From the NCBI GenBank assembly GCA_922989275.2, contig OV277859.1, positions 84,688,198 through 84,752,197 of the forward strand: a DNA stretch of 64,000 nt. The letters are read 5' to 3'. The notes beneath the pieces are model-generated. The model was not told where the DNA came from. It worked only from the letters and a program-made list of their open reading frames with translations, and ran no database searches. Source of the DNA: Gari tellinella (Eukaryota > Mollusca > Bivalvia > Cardiida > Psammobiidae). A program made the translations under genes and the position numbers. Shown here piece by piece: positions 1-11,163 of this stretch. Position 1 is the stretch's first letter. Every line of letters begins with the position of its first letter.

Positions 1-1078
1 GATACAGTATAAACCTAAGGTAAGCGACCACTCAATCAGTCATTGACAAGGCATCAGGATCTCCAACTAAAACACAAGTTATTGCTTATGCAGGGCATAA
101 GTAATGCAGAATGCTCCTAAAGGAGCTTTCTGTATTAGTTTTGCCCAGCAGTTTCTAACTTAATTTTTTCAGACCACTTTCCTGAAGCTGATGAAAAAAA
201 TGCTTCTTTTACTCAATCACTTTTACATGTGCCAAATTCTGATGCCAAAAAATAATCACTTTTACAAATCGGAATCCATCTACCCAAGGCATCGGACATA
301 TAGATTAGGGCTAAGACTGTGTAACCTGCCTGCATCATTAGCAGTTTTAAAGTTTATTCTTGTTTTATTAAGCATCTTACTGTTTAATACATGGCTCCAG
401 ATTTTTCTTTTAATCAGTACAGTATTGATCAATTTTGAAAATAATCAGTTCACACTACTGATACTTTTTAATCAGTATTATATAGATGGGTTTTCAATTC
501 AATATGAAACAACACAAACAAAACTTTAATAATTGCAACACACAAGAATGAATTGCATAGCAGCATATACATAATTCGTAAAACAAGAAATGCAGGTTAC
601 TTCAATGTGACAGGTTAGATTGCATATAATGCAATAAAACCCTATCTTTCTAGAGTGACCATGTTAAGATTTAGTGTCCCATATTTTGGGTCCTTTGATA
701 CATTTTCAGAAGCCTTGGGGCCAGTGTGGCACAATTTGACAAATTTTGGGTGCCTATGATAATACGAACACGCCAGAAATGAAAGCGTCAACTGGTACCA
801 GATATTGAACATTTATACTGTTTAAGCATCCTGTAATTTACTGCGAATCAAAGCAGTATTGCACACATGTTCAACGATGTATATTTAACGAAAAACCTGT
901 CTGTCATTTCAGAGTAAATTAAAAGAAATTTGTCTGCAATGAAAATATGAAGAAGGTTTCAGACTTTTTCAGAACAAATTGGGCAACAGGTGGACCGTGA
1001 CACAGGACCTAACAAAGATTGACGGACATGATAGTGACAAAATAAGATAATCGTTGCCTATTAGCGAATCAAACTGTC
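1..1078. other. Unassigned AT-rich DNA with one short hairpin
   Basis: No coding region is convincing here; the 112-codon open frame at 191-529 has low-complexity composition and no recognisable domain. Positions 93-120 and 121-146 form an imperfect hairpin centred on CTCCTAAAGGAG. This is the same design as the family F hairpins scattered between 50 and 63.5 kb. Confidence 0.5.
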
Positions 1079-1086
1079 GGTAATAC

Positions 1087-1352
1087 TTTTTTTTTTTTTT
1101 TCAAATACTGCTACACGCCCCTTTCGGGTATTACGAGCAGGGGCACTTTTTAGGTGCACCAATGGGACTGTACAAGGCCGGTCACTTTATCCTGACACCG
1201 ACGAACCAGTTGTAATGCTAACCCGAAATCCTGAGCGCCAAGGAGGGAAGCCATTACTACCAATTTTTAAGTCTTTGGTTTGACCCGGCCGGGGATTGAA
1301 CCCACAACCTCCCGCACTGCAAGCGGGCGTTCTACCACTAAGCCAAGCAGCC
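1087..1352 (-). mobile_element. tRNA-derived SINE with poly-A tail
   Basis: Read on the minus strand, 1352-1280 folds like a tRNA. It has a box A-like GGCTTAGTGGTAGAACGCC, an anticodon arm CCCGC-TTGCAGT-GCGGG (anticodon GCA, Cys-like) and a box B GGGTTCAATCC. A body of about 170 bp follows, containing CCTTGGCGCTCAG and CGGTGTCAGGATAAAGTGAC, which resembles a central domain shared by invertebrate SINEs (the Meta/Nin type, from memory). It ends in a poly-A tail seen as poly-T at 1088-1101. The flanks GGTTATACTTT (from 1353) and GGTAATACTTT (from 1079) form a target duplication with one mismatch. It is a SINE and not a tRNA gene, because of the body, tail and duplication. Confidence 0.8.
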
Positions 1353-1821
1353 GGTTATACTTTGATGACATCTAGAATTAATTGTTTTATTGACTCTTGT
1401 TTACTGAAGAAACACCGCCAGAGAAACTTGTAAGTAACTTGCTCATGTCCGCTTACCCCTAACAAAAACTACATCTTAATATTCTTATGGTTTCACTGCG
1501 ACATTTTCTTTTGGTAAGCATGTAGCAAGCCATTTGTTTATCTAGAGAGTCACGTTTTTTAGGAATGGCAAAGATTCTGATTTTAAAATTGATTCTTAAA
1601 TCAATGCCATGGAACTCCATAATTTTATATTTTGGCAAATTAAGCATACAATTTCGGTCAATGTTTGTTCAACTTCAATTCGTTCACTGTGGTAGACAAG
1701 TCAAAATGATTGTAAAATCCAATACTTGGAATGCCCATATTAATGTTTCAACAGAGCTCATGATAAGAGGAGTATTTCAAAAACTCAAATATTTATTTCT
1801 GCATTAAACTCGTCATATGGT

Positions 1822-4014
1822 AACGGGTCGTTTCGGCCCTGAGTCGTTTCGGCCCGGGTCATTTCGGCCTGGGTCGTTTCGGCCTGTTTTTAGGGGTGGG
1901 TCGTTTCGGCCCATTTGGTGGGTCGTTTCGGCCTATTATTTCAGTAAGGTATATTAACTTATAAAACACAACTGCGTTCCTTCATCAACATACAGTAAAA
2001 CCTGAGCAGACCCTGATCGTTCCCTCACCAACATGCTGTACAAACAGAGTAGACCCTGATCGATCCCGCATTAACATACTGTAAAAACAGAGTAGATCCT
2101 GAATCAGTGATCGTGCCCTCATCAACATAATGTAAAAACAGAGTAGACCCTGATCTGATAAATTTTACATAAAATATGTAGATCTAATTTAATAATTTAA
2201 CAGAAATAGTAATAAAATTGAAATTGATGTAATGTCTTTAAAAAGCACGGCTCTGATTCTTTTTGATTTTTTTTTACTTTACTGACGATTGTACTCGTCC
2301 ATAGGGATAAATATGTTCACTAAGGCTGAAAGTGAAGCAAAAATGCACATTAAGGTGCGCTTCGGGTCTATATTTAAAGACGGAAACAAAGTATGAGGTA
2401 TTGGATGAAAGAACTAAATAGTAATAAGACGACTCTTACAAATCCACACGTTTCTCATCATCAAAATAAGGCTGATGATGGTTGAATTCAAATCACAAGC
2501 CCGGGAGACCAGCTTCTGTTGGCTTCTGGGTGGAGGTAAGCGTAATTTATGAGTAATGTTTTAGAAGAGTCTAGAAGAGTTTTGTGGAAATTAAGTATAT
2601 TTGCAATGTGTATAATTTATAACATTATTTTTTCAGTTATTTAACAATACCAACAATAACGCTGAAAAAATATTTCTGATAATTAAAAAAAAATGAAATT
2701 GTATAATTTAACTAAATGGCATGCCTTAGCGGATAATAAACACATTACTCTGTAACAGCTAGGCGTTAAAGCAATTAATCACGTGGCACGTGCCACCACT
2801 AATCGCCACGTGTCGGCAAAGTACGTTGGATATGAGGCAGACACTGTGTGTTAACACCTTCATTAATTGTCTAACAATAAAAGATGTATATCGAATTGGT
2901 AGGCATTCTGCGCGACTCGGCTAATTGGTGAATCCGTTTTGACCAAGATAGGACGGCGAGGAGCTCGACGTATTATCTGGATCCAAGCTGTCTCACACAA
3001 GAATTGAATATGTTTTCTAAAGAAAAGCAACAAATATGATTTCGATTAGTACGCAGACCACCTGTATGCAGACGCCACTCCAGGATGATAAGTGAATAAT
3101 TATGTACATGTTGTATAATCAAATGCTTGAATGTGCTATTGATTATGCCGTTTTCTTACTTAATTATGTGTCTGTCTACTACCTTAATCTATCAGGGAAA
3201 CCAAACTTTCGAAATTGCAAAATTTCATAAAATCGAAATGTTAAGTCTACCACCTTTCCCAACACTGAAAGTAAGTATAATCCGTCAGAGCTAGTCTGGC
3301 CCATAGAGGTCCGGAGTTTTACTCTCGTCAAATTCCTGGCCCCTATGATCTGACCTTTAATAAAGTGTATTTTCAATAACCATGTTACCACTGCCATATT
3401 GAATATATTGTATCATGATCTCATGATGTTACACTCTGTTGTAAACGGTGACTAATAAAATATATGTTATGTTCTGTTCTGACCAGCGTACGTTTAAAAA
3501 TACAAAAAGTAAATATATTGATATAGTATTAAGACAATTTTCAATACATGTATATGGTTGTATGAATAGTGTAGCGTAAAAATCTGTATGAAGAGAATAC
3601 TGCCATGAAGGTAAAAATGAAAATTGTCTTAATTGGATGCTGGTATTTTAAATAAGAAGATTCAAGTCCTAGTAACGCATCCTCGTTGGTGCCAACTGGA
3701 AACACTGTTGTGATAAACTTGACATCAGTGGCTGACACGACAGGGCGAACCAATTCTATATTAACATCTACTTTAATACGCTATTTCAAGCAGTGCACAT
3801 CATCATTTTTTAGGGAATACATCTCAAAGATAATGTTCAAAATCGTTTTAGGACAAAATCTATTTCCTGAAATTTGATTAAATCACATACAAAATATAAA
3901 ATGGGCCGAAACGACCCACTCCATAAAAAAGGCCGAAACGACCCAGGCCGAAACGACTCACGGCCGAAACGACCCTAGGGCCGAAACGACTCACGGCCGA
4001 AACGACCCGGAATC
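1822..4014. mobile_element. DNA transposon with tandem GGGTCGTTTCGGCC ends
   Basis: The left end (1824-1940) has five or six copies of GGGTCGTTTCGGCC or close variants. The right end (about 3900-4010) has the inverted form GGCCGAAACGACCC several times. The flanks are an 11-bp direct repeat CGTCATATGGT at 1811-1821 and 4015-4025, the expected target duplication. No transposase was recognised in the 2.2 kb. Within 1978-2155 a degenerate repeat of the type 'CAACATACTGTAAAAACAGAGTAGACCCTGATCG' occurs four times (described here only in part). The element is probably non-autonomous and its superfamily is unresolved. Confidence 0.8.
1978..2155 (+). repeat. Short tandem repeat inside the 2.2-kb transposon
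   Basis: Four degenerate units of about 50-60 bp share the words CATACTGTAAAA, AGAGTAGACCCTGA and TCGT/CCCTCA. The repeat lies just inside the left tandem end of the transposon. Confidence 0.6.
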
Positions 4015-4150
4015 CGTCATATGGTGTTACCACTCTCATTTGAATCGTCTGTTCGAGACAATTCTAATAAGTAGTGACACCATAGGTGTTTGTGTTGAAT
4101 TAGGTAGAAAATGTTGGATTTGTTCAGCATACTCCTTCTTATCTGGAGCC

Positions 4151-4750
4151 CTGTTTCATCACCTAAAATTCCTCTTTTATCTTCAGGAAGTCATTTTGAC
4201 AATTAAAGTAAACAAACCCATTTACGTGAGTAAAATTGCTTTTCCTCAGAACCATGGCTCACAATAACATTTCAAACAAACAAGACCGATTCGTTTACTC
4301 TCAAGATGATGTCAATTAGATAAGAACGATTACTGGAACAGGAAGAGTACATGGGCGAACGCGATTTCATTTCCTACTCCCATTGAACGTTCAGACAACC
4401 GCCATTCCTAACAATGGCGGAGTTTTCTTACCTGCTTCGTAATTGAAGTTTAATCCTGTCACTTTAGTGAGTATTCCATCATGACTTTAGCCATTAAACA
4501 ACGAACTTTGTTTATTTATTACCATGCAATGCAGCATTTGTGTTTTATTCCATGAAAGATGTTCCAAAACCAGTTTAAATACTTACATATTTCGCATATT
4601 TTTACTCTTCTGAAAGTCGGGTGTGACGTAAATTTCAAAGGGGCTTTACTCTAAACATAAGGTAAACGTATCTAATATGCCAGCTTGAGTTGTCTCTCTT
4701 CGCAAGTAATGGTGTATTGTAAATCTGTACGGGTTATTTGAGCTCTGTAC
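4151..4750. other. Unassigned spacer
   Basis: AT-rich sequence between two transposons. No coding potential, RNA gene or strong repeat was recognised. Confidence 0.5.
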
Positions 4751-5004
4751 TGGTACTTTGAGTTCCGTACGGAGGTTAACAAAACACGGATTATTCACGG
4801 ACGACTCAATTCACGGAAATCTATATGAAAATATAAGAAAACACGGATTATTTGACAAAACACGGACGATTTCACGGAACATTTGACAAAACACGGACAA
4901 ACCACGGACGATGTCACGGAACATTTGACAAACCACGGATGATTTTATAAAACCACGGACAGATTCACGGAAACCTTTAAATGACGGACATTGACGGAAA
5001 TTGA

Positions 5005-6435
5005 CGGATTTGCCTTGTTTACGAAGTATCACTGACGTCGACAACGTCGATACGTCGTAACCCGGAATTGGATGGACTGCAGTCGTGCTGTTACGCACAA
5101 AAACTGTGTTTTAGGCCAGTTTTGGACACTTTTGTGCAAATACTAAATACGCACCCCAATGACCACAGGTACTTGACACATACTTTATTATCTATGAACC
5201 CCCTCCCCGCTTAAAAAAAATTTTTTTTTTTTTTTTTTCACCAAATATTATAAATCATCTTTAAATGAAATATTATCAGTTTTATATAATTTACATAGAA
5301 TGCAAAATTAAAAGAAACTTTACCTGTTTAATTTTGACCAATGAGATCGCTCCGTTCATTCGATTCATTCCGGTATTCAAAATGGCATTGAAAATGAAAT
5401 GAGTCTTTCACTTGTCAATTTCGTGCCAAATTACATGTATATTTCATATAGCTGATAGTGAAGAGGGTCATATTCCGACACAAACGCATTTGCTCTAATG
5501 AAATTAGGTGAAAGTTCCAGCCGTAAAGGCCGTTAAATGTGCAAACCGACTAGATTACCCCTTATTTTGGGCAATAAATTCTGTACCAAGAGAACGACAT
5601 AAAACTTTTTGAAGCTTATTTTCGTTATAATTCACGTACTGTGGCGTTATTTGACGGAATTTGATGAAATAAAAAGTAGATATTGATAAATTAATCTTTT
5701 CCCGAGGGTACCACAAGAGAATATCGGCGATCGAGTCTATTTTAGCATCAGTTTAAATGGATAGTAAAGACTAGGTGTCGAATTGCGCTGTTTACCTTGT
5801 ATCTATAATAGAAGTATAGTAAAAAAAAAAAAAAATTTTTTTTTTTTAAGGGGGGAGGGGGTTCATAGATAATAAAGTATGTGTCAAGTACCTGTGCCAA
5901 TGACGGCGGACAACATTGGATAACTGTTGCGACTGCAGAAAGTCCGATATCCGGGGCTGTCAAAATCTATGATAGTGGAAACACGTTCCGGGTGTCTTCA
6001 AGCATCGAACAATCGATTGCAAACATGCTGAAAACTCCAGAAGATTTAATCACGTGCCGGCTCATGAACAATGATATGCAGCCGAACTCTAACGATTGCG
6101 GTGTGTACGCGATTGCATTTGCTGTTTCTCTAGCGTACAAAAACGACCCTGTTAATTTGAGCTATGATAACTCTAAAATGCGTGGTCATTTAATGTCATG
6201 TATCCAAAATGGAAACATGACTGAATTTCCGCATTCTAGTGTTAGGCGGACCGCTGCGTACACCCAAGTCCATAATCTGGCAATACACTGCACATGTAGA
6301 ATGCCAGATTATGGATTCATGTACCAGTGTACGCGCTGTCAACTCTGGTTCCACCCCGATTGTCAAGAGATAAAGTTGACAAAAAGGCAAATTTTAACAT
6401 CCAAAACAATGAAATGCTTGGAATGTAGGTCTTAG
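5005..6435 (+). pseudogene. Ulp1-like cysteine protease + PHD finger (transposon cargo), interrupted
   Basis: The frame is open from just after a stop at 5002-5004 to the hAT-like insertion point (5156-5163). It resumes in the same frame after the insertion to a TAG ending at 6435. The C48/Ulp1 catalytic set is visible: His in GGQHWITVAT, Asp in KIYDS, Gln and Cys in MQPNSNDCGVYA. It is followed by an MRGH..SCI segment typical of the end of this domain. The last 50 residues form a PHD-like zinc finger (HCTCRMP, YQCTRCQLWFHPDCQ, MKCLEC). The N-terminal part of the usual protein is missing and no ATG opens the frame. The 733-bp insertion makes it non-functional unless it is removed. A host gene is unlikely because the frame lies between the inverted ends of a transposon. 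Confidence 0.75.
5164..5896. mobile_element. Non-autonomous hAT-like element inside the Ulp1 frame
   Basis: Long terminal inverted repeats start CACAGGTACTTGACACATAC (left) and end GTATGTGTCAAGTACCTGTG (right). They continue through a pyrimidine/purine-rich stretch and poly-A/T for about 75 bp. A perfect 8-bp target duplication CCAATGAC lies at 5156-5163 and 5897-5904. An 8-bp duplication is the hAT hallmark. There is no transposase inside. Removing the element and one duplication copy restores an open Ulp1 frame. Confidence 0.85.
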
Positions 6436-6635
6436 GGCTGATTATATACTGAATAAAATGTTATATATTATGACAAGTCTCCGTAATTATTGCCAAATGT
6501 CCCTAGAAACTCTATCGAAAAATTGACGTCGTCTGTTGCTTAGTGATAACGGATGTTCACGGACGTTATCGAACGGTCTCGGAAACGTCCGTCGTCCGTT
6601 TGTCTTTATTCACGGAAATAACCCTTACAAATTCA

Positions 6636-6960
6636 CGGAACTCAGACAAAATCACGGAAAATTAACTTGGCTAAAATCAGTGTTTTTGTCAGATTTACGG
6701 ATGATTCACGGATGAGAATCACAGAATCACGGACAATATCACGGAACATTAGGAATATCTCAGCTAAAAATCCGTGTTTTGTCAGATTTACGGATGGTTC
6801 ACGGATGAGAATCACGGAATCACGGACAATATCACGGAAAATTAGGAATATCTCGGCTAAAAATCCGTGTTTTGTCAGATTTACGGACGATTCACGGATG
6901 AATACCTTTGACTTTTCCATAAGAAATATAGGTTCCGTGAATCCGTGAATCCGTGAATAA
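6636..6960 (+). repeat. Tandem repeat, about 85-90 bp x 3, right subterminal region
   Basis: Units contain TTAGGAATATCTC, AAAATCCGTGTTTTGTCAGA, TTTACGGATG and ATCACGGA. They are tandem copies of the subterminal motif of the surrounding transposon. The open frames on both strands here are by-products of the repeat. Confidence 0.75.
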
Positions 6961-7119
6961 TCCGTGTTTTGTCAAGGGCGGTTCCGTACTGCTTGATTTT
7001 GAGCATCGAAGCGACACAACGGAGGAAAACAACAGTAATGGGACATAATTATTCGCCACCCTGCGAAAAAGTTGCTTATTTTTATCAGTTTTTCTCAACT
7101 GTTTATTAGAAATAAAAAA

Positions 7120-7260
7120 AGGCACATTCTGCTTTACTTTCAGTCTGCTTTAAGCTACCATCTATGAGAAAATGTTGTATGTTCATTACAGTATGAATTT
7201 GAACTATTTTCCTTGGCGGCTGAATAAATTAGAGGGCGTACTTATGGGGTAACGGGTTAA
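7120..7260. repeat. Truncated family A palindromic MITE
   Basis: It carries the right half of the family: CATTCTGCTTTACTTTCAG, TGCTTTAAGCTACCATC, GAACTATTTTCCTTGGCGG, and ends GGGGTAACGGGTTAA at 7260. The left half is absent. Confidence 0.75.
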
Positions 7261-7566
7261 ACAGCATTCAAAGTCACAAACACAAATGCAAATAGATAAA
7301 TAAATAGGCATACAAAGCTTTTTTTCTCAATCACAATGTAGACGAAGTGCATGCAGTTATTACGGAATAACTCAGGGACAGTGCTTATCCTCGAGGCACG
7401 TTTGAAAAGACAACCTGTCCCATGTTAGACAAGAAACCCTCCTTAAATGGCGACACTGCCACTGATTCAGTTCAATTACTGCATACAAATACATAATGTT
7501 CACTATTATACCAAGTTTTTTCACATATCTTATTTACTAATATGAAAGCGCCATGCTTCCAGGTAA

Positions 7567-8110
7567 TGGATTTTTAATAGCTGATCTGGATCTGAACTAA
7601 TGTCAAGAAATGGAAGAGGTTTTATTTACTAATCTGGATCCATAGTTACGGACAGGAATAAACAAATAATCTTGACAAAATATTTGCACAGACGCCATGC
7701 GTCCGTCCACATAAGAGATTTTCATTTATAAATCTGGATTCAAACCAATGGAATCATCATATTCAAAAGTGATATTTTTTATTAATCTGGATCAAGTCTA
7801 ACAGACAGAAATAATTTCAGTTTTTACGAAATATTTGCACAAACAACGGTGTTCACAACATACATTTTTATTCCTAAATTTGGAGCCAAACCAATGTAAT
7901 CACCATATCAGGGATTTAAGTTAATAATCTGGATCCAACATACGGACAGAAATAATTACAATTTTGACGAAATATTTGCGCAGACGCCACGCGTCCAAAT
8001 CAGAGATTTATATTTACTAATCTGGATCCATATTAACCATGACAGATATAATTATAATTTTGACGAAATATTTGTGCAGACGCCACACGTCAACATGAGA
8101 GATTTATATT
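7567..8110 (+). repeat. Degenerate tandem repeat, about 110-130 bp x 5
   Basis: Each unit contains AATCTGGATCCA, ACGGACAGAAATAATT, TTTGACGAAATATTTGC and GCAGACGCCACGCGTC variants. Units are visible near 7590, 7630, 7770, 7920 and 8010. It looks like an old minisatellite inside the 1.87-kb element. Confidence 0.65.
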
Positions 8111-8903
8111 AGAGCTATTTATCAAATACGTTTTAGGATAGAAAACCATACAATGTAACAGACTTTTTCTGCGCACGAGTTTGGAACACTCACCCGTGAA
8201 ATAGCATGTATACATGTTACCCTTTGCCTGTCGGTCATGACATGACTGACTGTTCATACTGTCACGGAGAAGACACAGATTTCTCCATGATACTGTTAAT
8301 GTAAAACTACACCAAATTAACGAAGACCTCACATATGCCATTAAAAAACAAATAAAAAATGTCATTCTAAAGGTCTTTCACTTCATGTTAAAACACACAG
8401 TTCTAAAATTCAATACGTAAACTTGTTTCCCCATAGACTCGCATGTTAATTCAATGATTTAAATTAGGTATAGATCTACATGGTCTCTAGTTATTTTTTA
8501 GCATTTATCGCATGCCACTAAACTTGAAAATTAACAATTTCTGCAAGTTTCTTTAGTTTCCTTTTGAAAGGGCACTATTGTGTGGGAGAATATGTTTTTG
8601 AATTAAAATATTCTTCAATTCTAAGCTTTTTTTCCTATTTGTTACAATGGCAACCAGTTTAGTGGAACGAGTTAACTTTTTTCATTTATATTCTAAAGTT
8701 GCCTAGCAACAGGAGTTTTGGTCCGAACAACAGAAAATGTATCTATATTTGAAAAGTTTACACCCTGACTTTTAAACTGGCCTACACTGTGGGGAAATTT
8801 TATGTTCGACAATTTGTGGAATCACAAGTACATGTAATAGAAAAAAATTGTGGAAAAAATGCCAAAATTTCGCAGGGTGGCGAATAATCATGTCCCATGA
8901 CTG

Positions 8904-9474
8904 TATGTGACATGGGTTCCTTTTTAAAATTTCCTCTCTTTAAATGCAAAGTCTCGTCGGTAAGCATGTTTTTCAAATACCGGAGAGAATGATAAACCAA
9001 TCGCGACTGCCTTTGGTACAATTTATACCTCTACACTCTACACTCTACACATCTATTTCGAGGCATAAATTAACTGGGAGCTCACTCGAAATTATTTCGG
9101 ATGTTGTCAAAACTTTGTATTTTATAATGCGTTTATCCATGTTTATACTATTTGATGTATGCTTTTCAGGGCTACCCCAAATGATACGACGTGATAGTGT
9201 TGTTCGTTTTTCGAAAGTATGGTCGCAATTTGCATTTTTGATCTGAAGAATTGGTGCCTTCTGTACGGTCAGCTATTTCAATACACAGCTTGCACTGTAA
9301 CATCAGCTTCGAGCATATTTGTACCGTCTTGCTGGTAGGGATTGTCCGATCGCTTTGAAACCAGTTGGCTGGGGTCTGTGGTATAATTCTTGGACATTTT
9401 TATCTTTATTATTTTTTTTTATAAATTAAGGGTGTAACTCAGTTATGGATTATACAATACTCAACAAAACAACA
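8904..9474. other. Unassigned DNA
   Basis: No domain was recognised. The 100-codon frame at 8944-9246 has no family signature and a stop-free length expected by chance. Confidence 0.45.
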
Positions 9475-9612
9475 TGGAGAGTATTGTTTTAAACATTCGT
9501 TTTACGATTTGTGAACTACTCTCCGGTTCTACACTAAAACAAAACAAAACACGGAGAGTATTGTTTTAAACATTCGTTTTACGATTTGTGAACTACTCTC
9601 CGGCTACACTAA
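9475..9612 (+). repeat. Direct tandem duplication, about 77-bp period
   Basis: GGAGAGTATTGTTTTAAACA through GAACTACTCTCCGG occurs twice, about 77 bp apart, almost unchanged. Each unit is itself bounded by the inverted words GGAGAGTA and TACTCTCC, so each could fold. Confidence 0.8.
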
Positions 9613-9769
9613 AATTATGCCATTGATCTTTTAATTTTGATTTTACAAACTAACTATAAAATTTTTATAATCTTAATTTAATAATATTGAAAGAATGTCC
9701 ATTGTTTCCATGTAACTCCATAATGTATAATGTTTATTGTGAATGTAGTTATTTGTCTTTTCTCGCTTT

Positions 9770-9868
9770 GTATAGGTACATTTATATAATTTCATGTGAA
9801 GCGCTTTTGAACATACAACTCTTGTGTGATAAGAGCGCTATATAAATCGGGTATAATAATAATAGCTC
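9770..9868 (+). mobile_element. LINE-type 3' tail fragment
   Basis: GTGAAGCGCTTTTGAACATA, AAGAGCGCTATATAAAT and a short (TAA)n run at 9857-9867 match the kind of 3' tail found on L2/CR1-group LINEs and their SINEs (recognised from memory). The flanking sequence has no coding remnant. Confidence 0.5.
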
Positions 9869-10700
9869 TAAATCAGATTTTTCGGTTTATGTGTTCTTGT
9901 GTTTAAAAGGTCCCTTATTTTCAAATCATGAAGTCATTATGTAAAAAATTACCGAACTAATTTTTATATTAATGAAAATAAAGATTCATGTATTGCATAT
10001 AAATAATCGATTTCCACTTCATTCTCTTTCGAACAGATATACCTTGATCTACTGTCAAAAACCATGCATTGTTCTGTTGACGGCATAAAAGTATTATTCG
10101 AGAATATTTCTAATTCTGTGGTAAGGGTCGTGTGCAATTTAGAATTAGAATTCAGAATGGTGTGTCCTGGGGTGCACATTTTGTAAAACAATGAGTCCCA
10201 GTGACAAAACAGTGAGTTTTTCAGATTAAATTATATATAAAGTTCAAACTATTATGAGTCAATGGGACTCCTAGTTTCTTGACAAATGAGTACTTAGTAA
10301 TTTGAACGAATATAGGACTCGGGACATACAGCTAAATTAATCACTGTAAATCTAAGATATTTTAAAAATCAGTGGACGCATTCTTGTGAGATTTTGCAGA
10401 AAATTTAATTCGGAATTTTAGATTTCCCTCTTTGTTTAAATTAAAATTTACGTCGCTATTAAAGTGGCCACTGATGCGTGGTCGTTTTTGCTATTTGTTT
10501 ATCATGTGAGAACATTGCCAGGTAAAATCCTGAGGAGGGTAAACTTTACATAGACGTTTTAAATAGAACTGTTATTATCACTGACAGTGAAATTATGTTC
10601 TTTTATGTCAGAGTTAGTACAGGTATATCATGAATCTTTGCAAAATTTAATTATTTTCGTTGTTTTATTGTAATGATATTTAAGTTCTCTGGTTCTTTTA
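9869..10700. other. Unassigned AT-rich DNA
   Basis: Nothing recognisable was found apart from ordinary AT-rich sequence. Small frames here have no domain signature. Confidence 0.45.
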
Positions 10701-10840
10701 GATGCCCAGTGTAAAGCACTGATACATCAGACATCGGTTTATATAGTTTCATCGAAATAATTTGGACTGGCGGGTGATCGAACTCACGGCCCCTGGCGTC
10801 GTAATCGGGCGTTTTACCCATCGACTTTGACCACCGGTAG
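10701..10840 (-). mobile_element. tRNA-derived SINE fragment (Arg-like head)
   Basis: On the minus strand, 10838-10762 resembles a tRNA head. A box A region GGTCAAAGTCGATGGGTAAA and a box B GAGTTCGATCACC are present, but the anticodon stem is imperfect around TTACGAC. About 60 bp of body follows, ending near 10701. No clear tail or target duplication was found. A degenerate tRNA pseudogene is the alternative. Confidence 0.5.
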
Positions 10841-11103
10841 CAGAAAATAACATGGTAACATGAACAAAAAATATCAAGAACATGATATGAAACAAGAAAG
10901 AGGAGGAAGAAGGGAGGTGGTGGTTGTAACGAAAAATAGGTCAGCAGCCATTCACAAAGAGCAAAGAATGGCTATGCTGCTCGCTGATTGGTTTAAAAGC
11001 GATTGCTACTGACCGTACCAAGGCGGGCTCCTATGTTCACTTAGCTTTATGTTTGTCTTGCGTGTTGTTTTCTATTTAGTGTGTAGATGAAGGAATGGTA
11101 TTG

Positions 11104-11163
11104 CGTGTGTGTGTGTGTGGTTGTGTGTGTGTGTGTGTGTTTGTTATGGTATGGCTGTGTGTG
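11104..11163. repeat. (TG)n microsatellite
   Basis: TG/GT dinucleotide runs with a few interruptions. Confidence 0.9.

Larger units (their letters stand above)
1755..4150. mobile_element. Family E hairpin MITE, split by a 2.2-kb transposon
   Basis: The halves 1755-1821 and 4022-4150 join into one palindromic MITE. The outer ends read GAGCTCATGATAAGAGGAGT and, inverted at the right, ACTCCTTCTTATCTGGAGCC. Paralogues without the insertion are at 33107-33255 and 56096-56285; both run from the 'TGCATTAAA' segment directly into 'GGTGTTAC'. They therefore act as empty-site controls for the inserted element. Confidence 0.75.
4752..6990. mobile_element. DNA transposon with CACGGA-rich ends carrying a Ulp1/PHD frame
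   Basis: The inverted ends share ACAAAACACGGATTATTCAC (left from about 4779, right inverted at about 6946-6975). Both subterminal regions are packed with TCACGGA/CACGGA words (4795-4990 and 6600-6960). On the right these form about three tandem units of 85-90 bp. The exact outer boundaries and target duplication are not clear. The only recognisable cargo is the 3' part of a Ulp1-type protease plus PHD gene, so a transposase, if there was one, has been deleted. Ulp1-type proteases are known passengers of several eukaryotic DNA transposon superfamilies; which one this belongs to is not decided here. Confidence 0.7.
7033..8903. mobile_element. 1.87-kb inverted-repeat element (CAGTNATGGGACAT ends)
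   Basis: Left end CAGTAATGGGACATAATTAT at 7033 and right end, inverted, CAGTCATGGGACATGATTAT at 8903 continue into TCGCCACCCTGCGAAA, giving about 36 bp of near-perfect inverted repeat. No matching target duplication was found. The interior holds half of a family A MITE (7120-7260) and a degenerate tandem array (7567-8110), with no coding region. Its left end starts only 40 bp beyond the CACGGA transposon. Confidence 0.65.

Noticed and set aside
1280..1352. tRNA-Cys gene on the minus strand
   Set aside because: It continues into a SINE body with poly-A tail and a target duplication.
5881..6435. Complete 184-residue protease gene starting at 5881
   Set aside because: The first codon is GTG inside the inverted repeat of the hAT-like insertion. 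The true frame continues on the far side of the insertion.
8944..9246. 100-codon plus-strand gene
   Set aside because: No domain, no splice support, and length within chance expectation.
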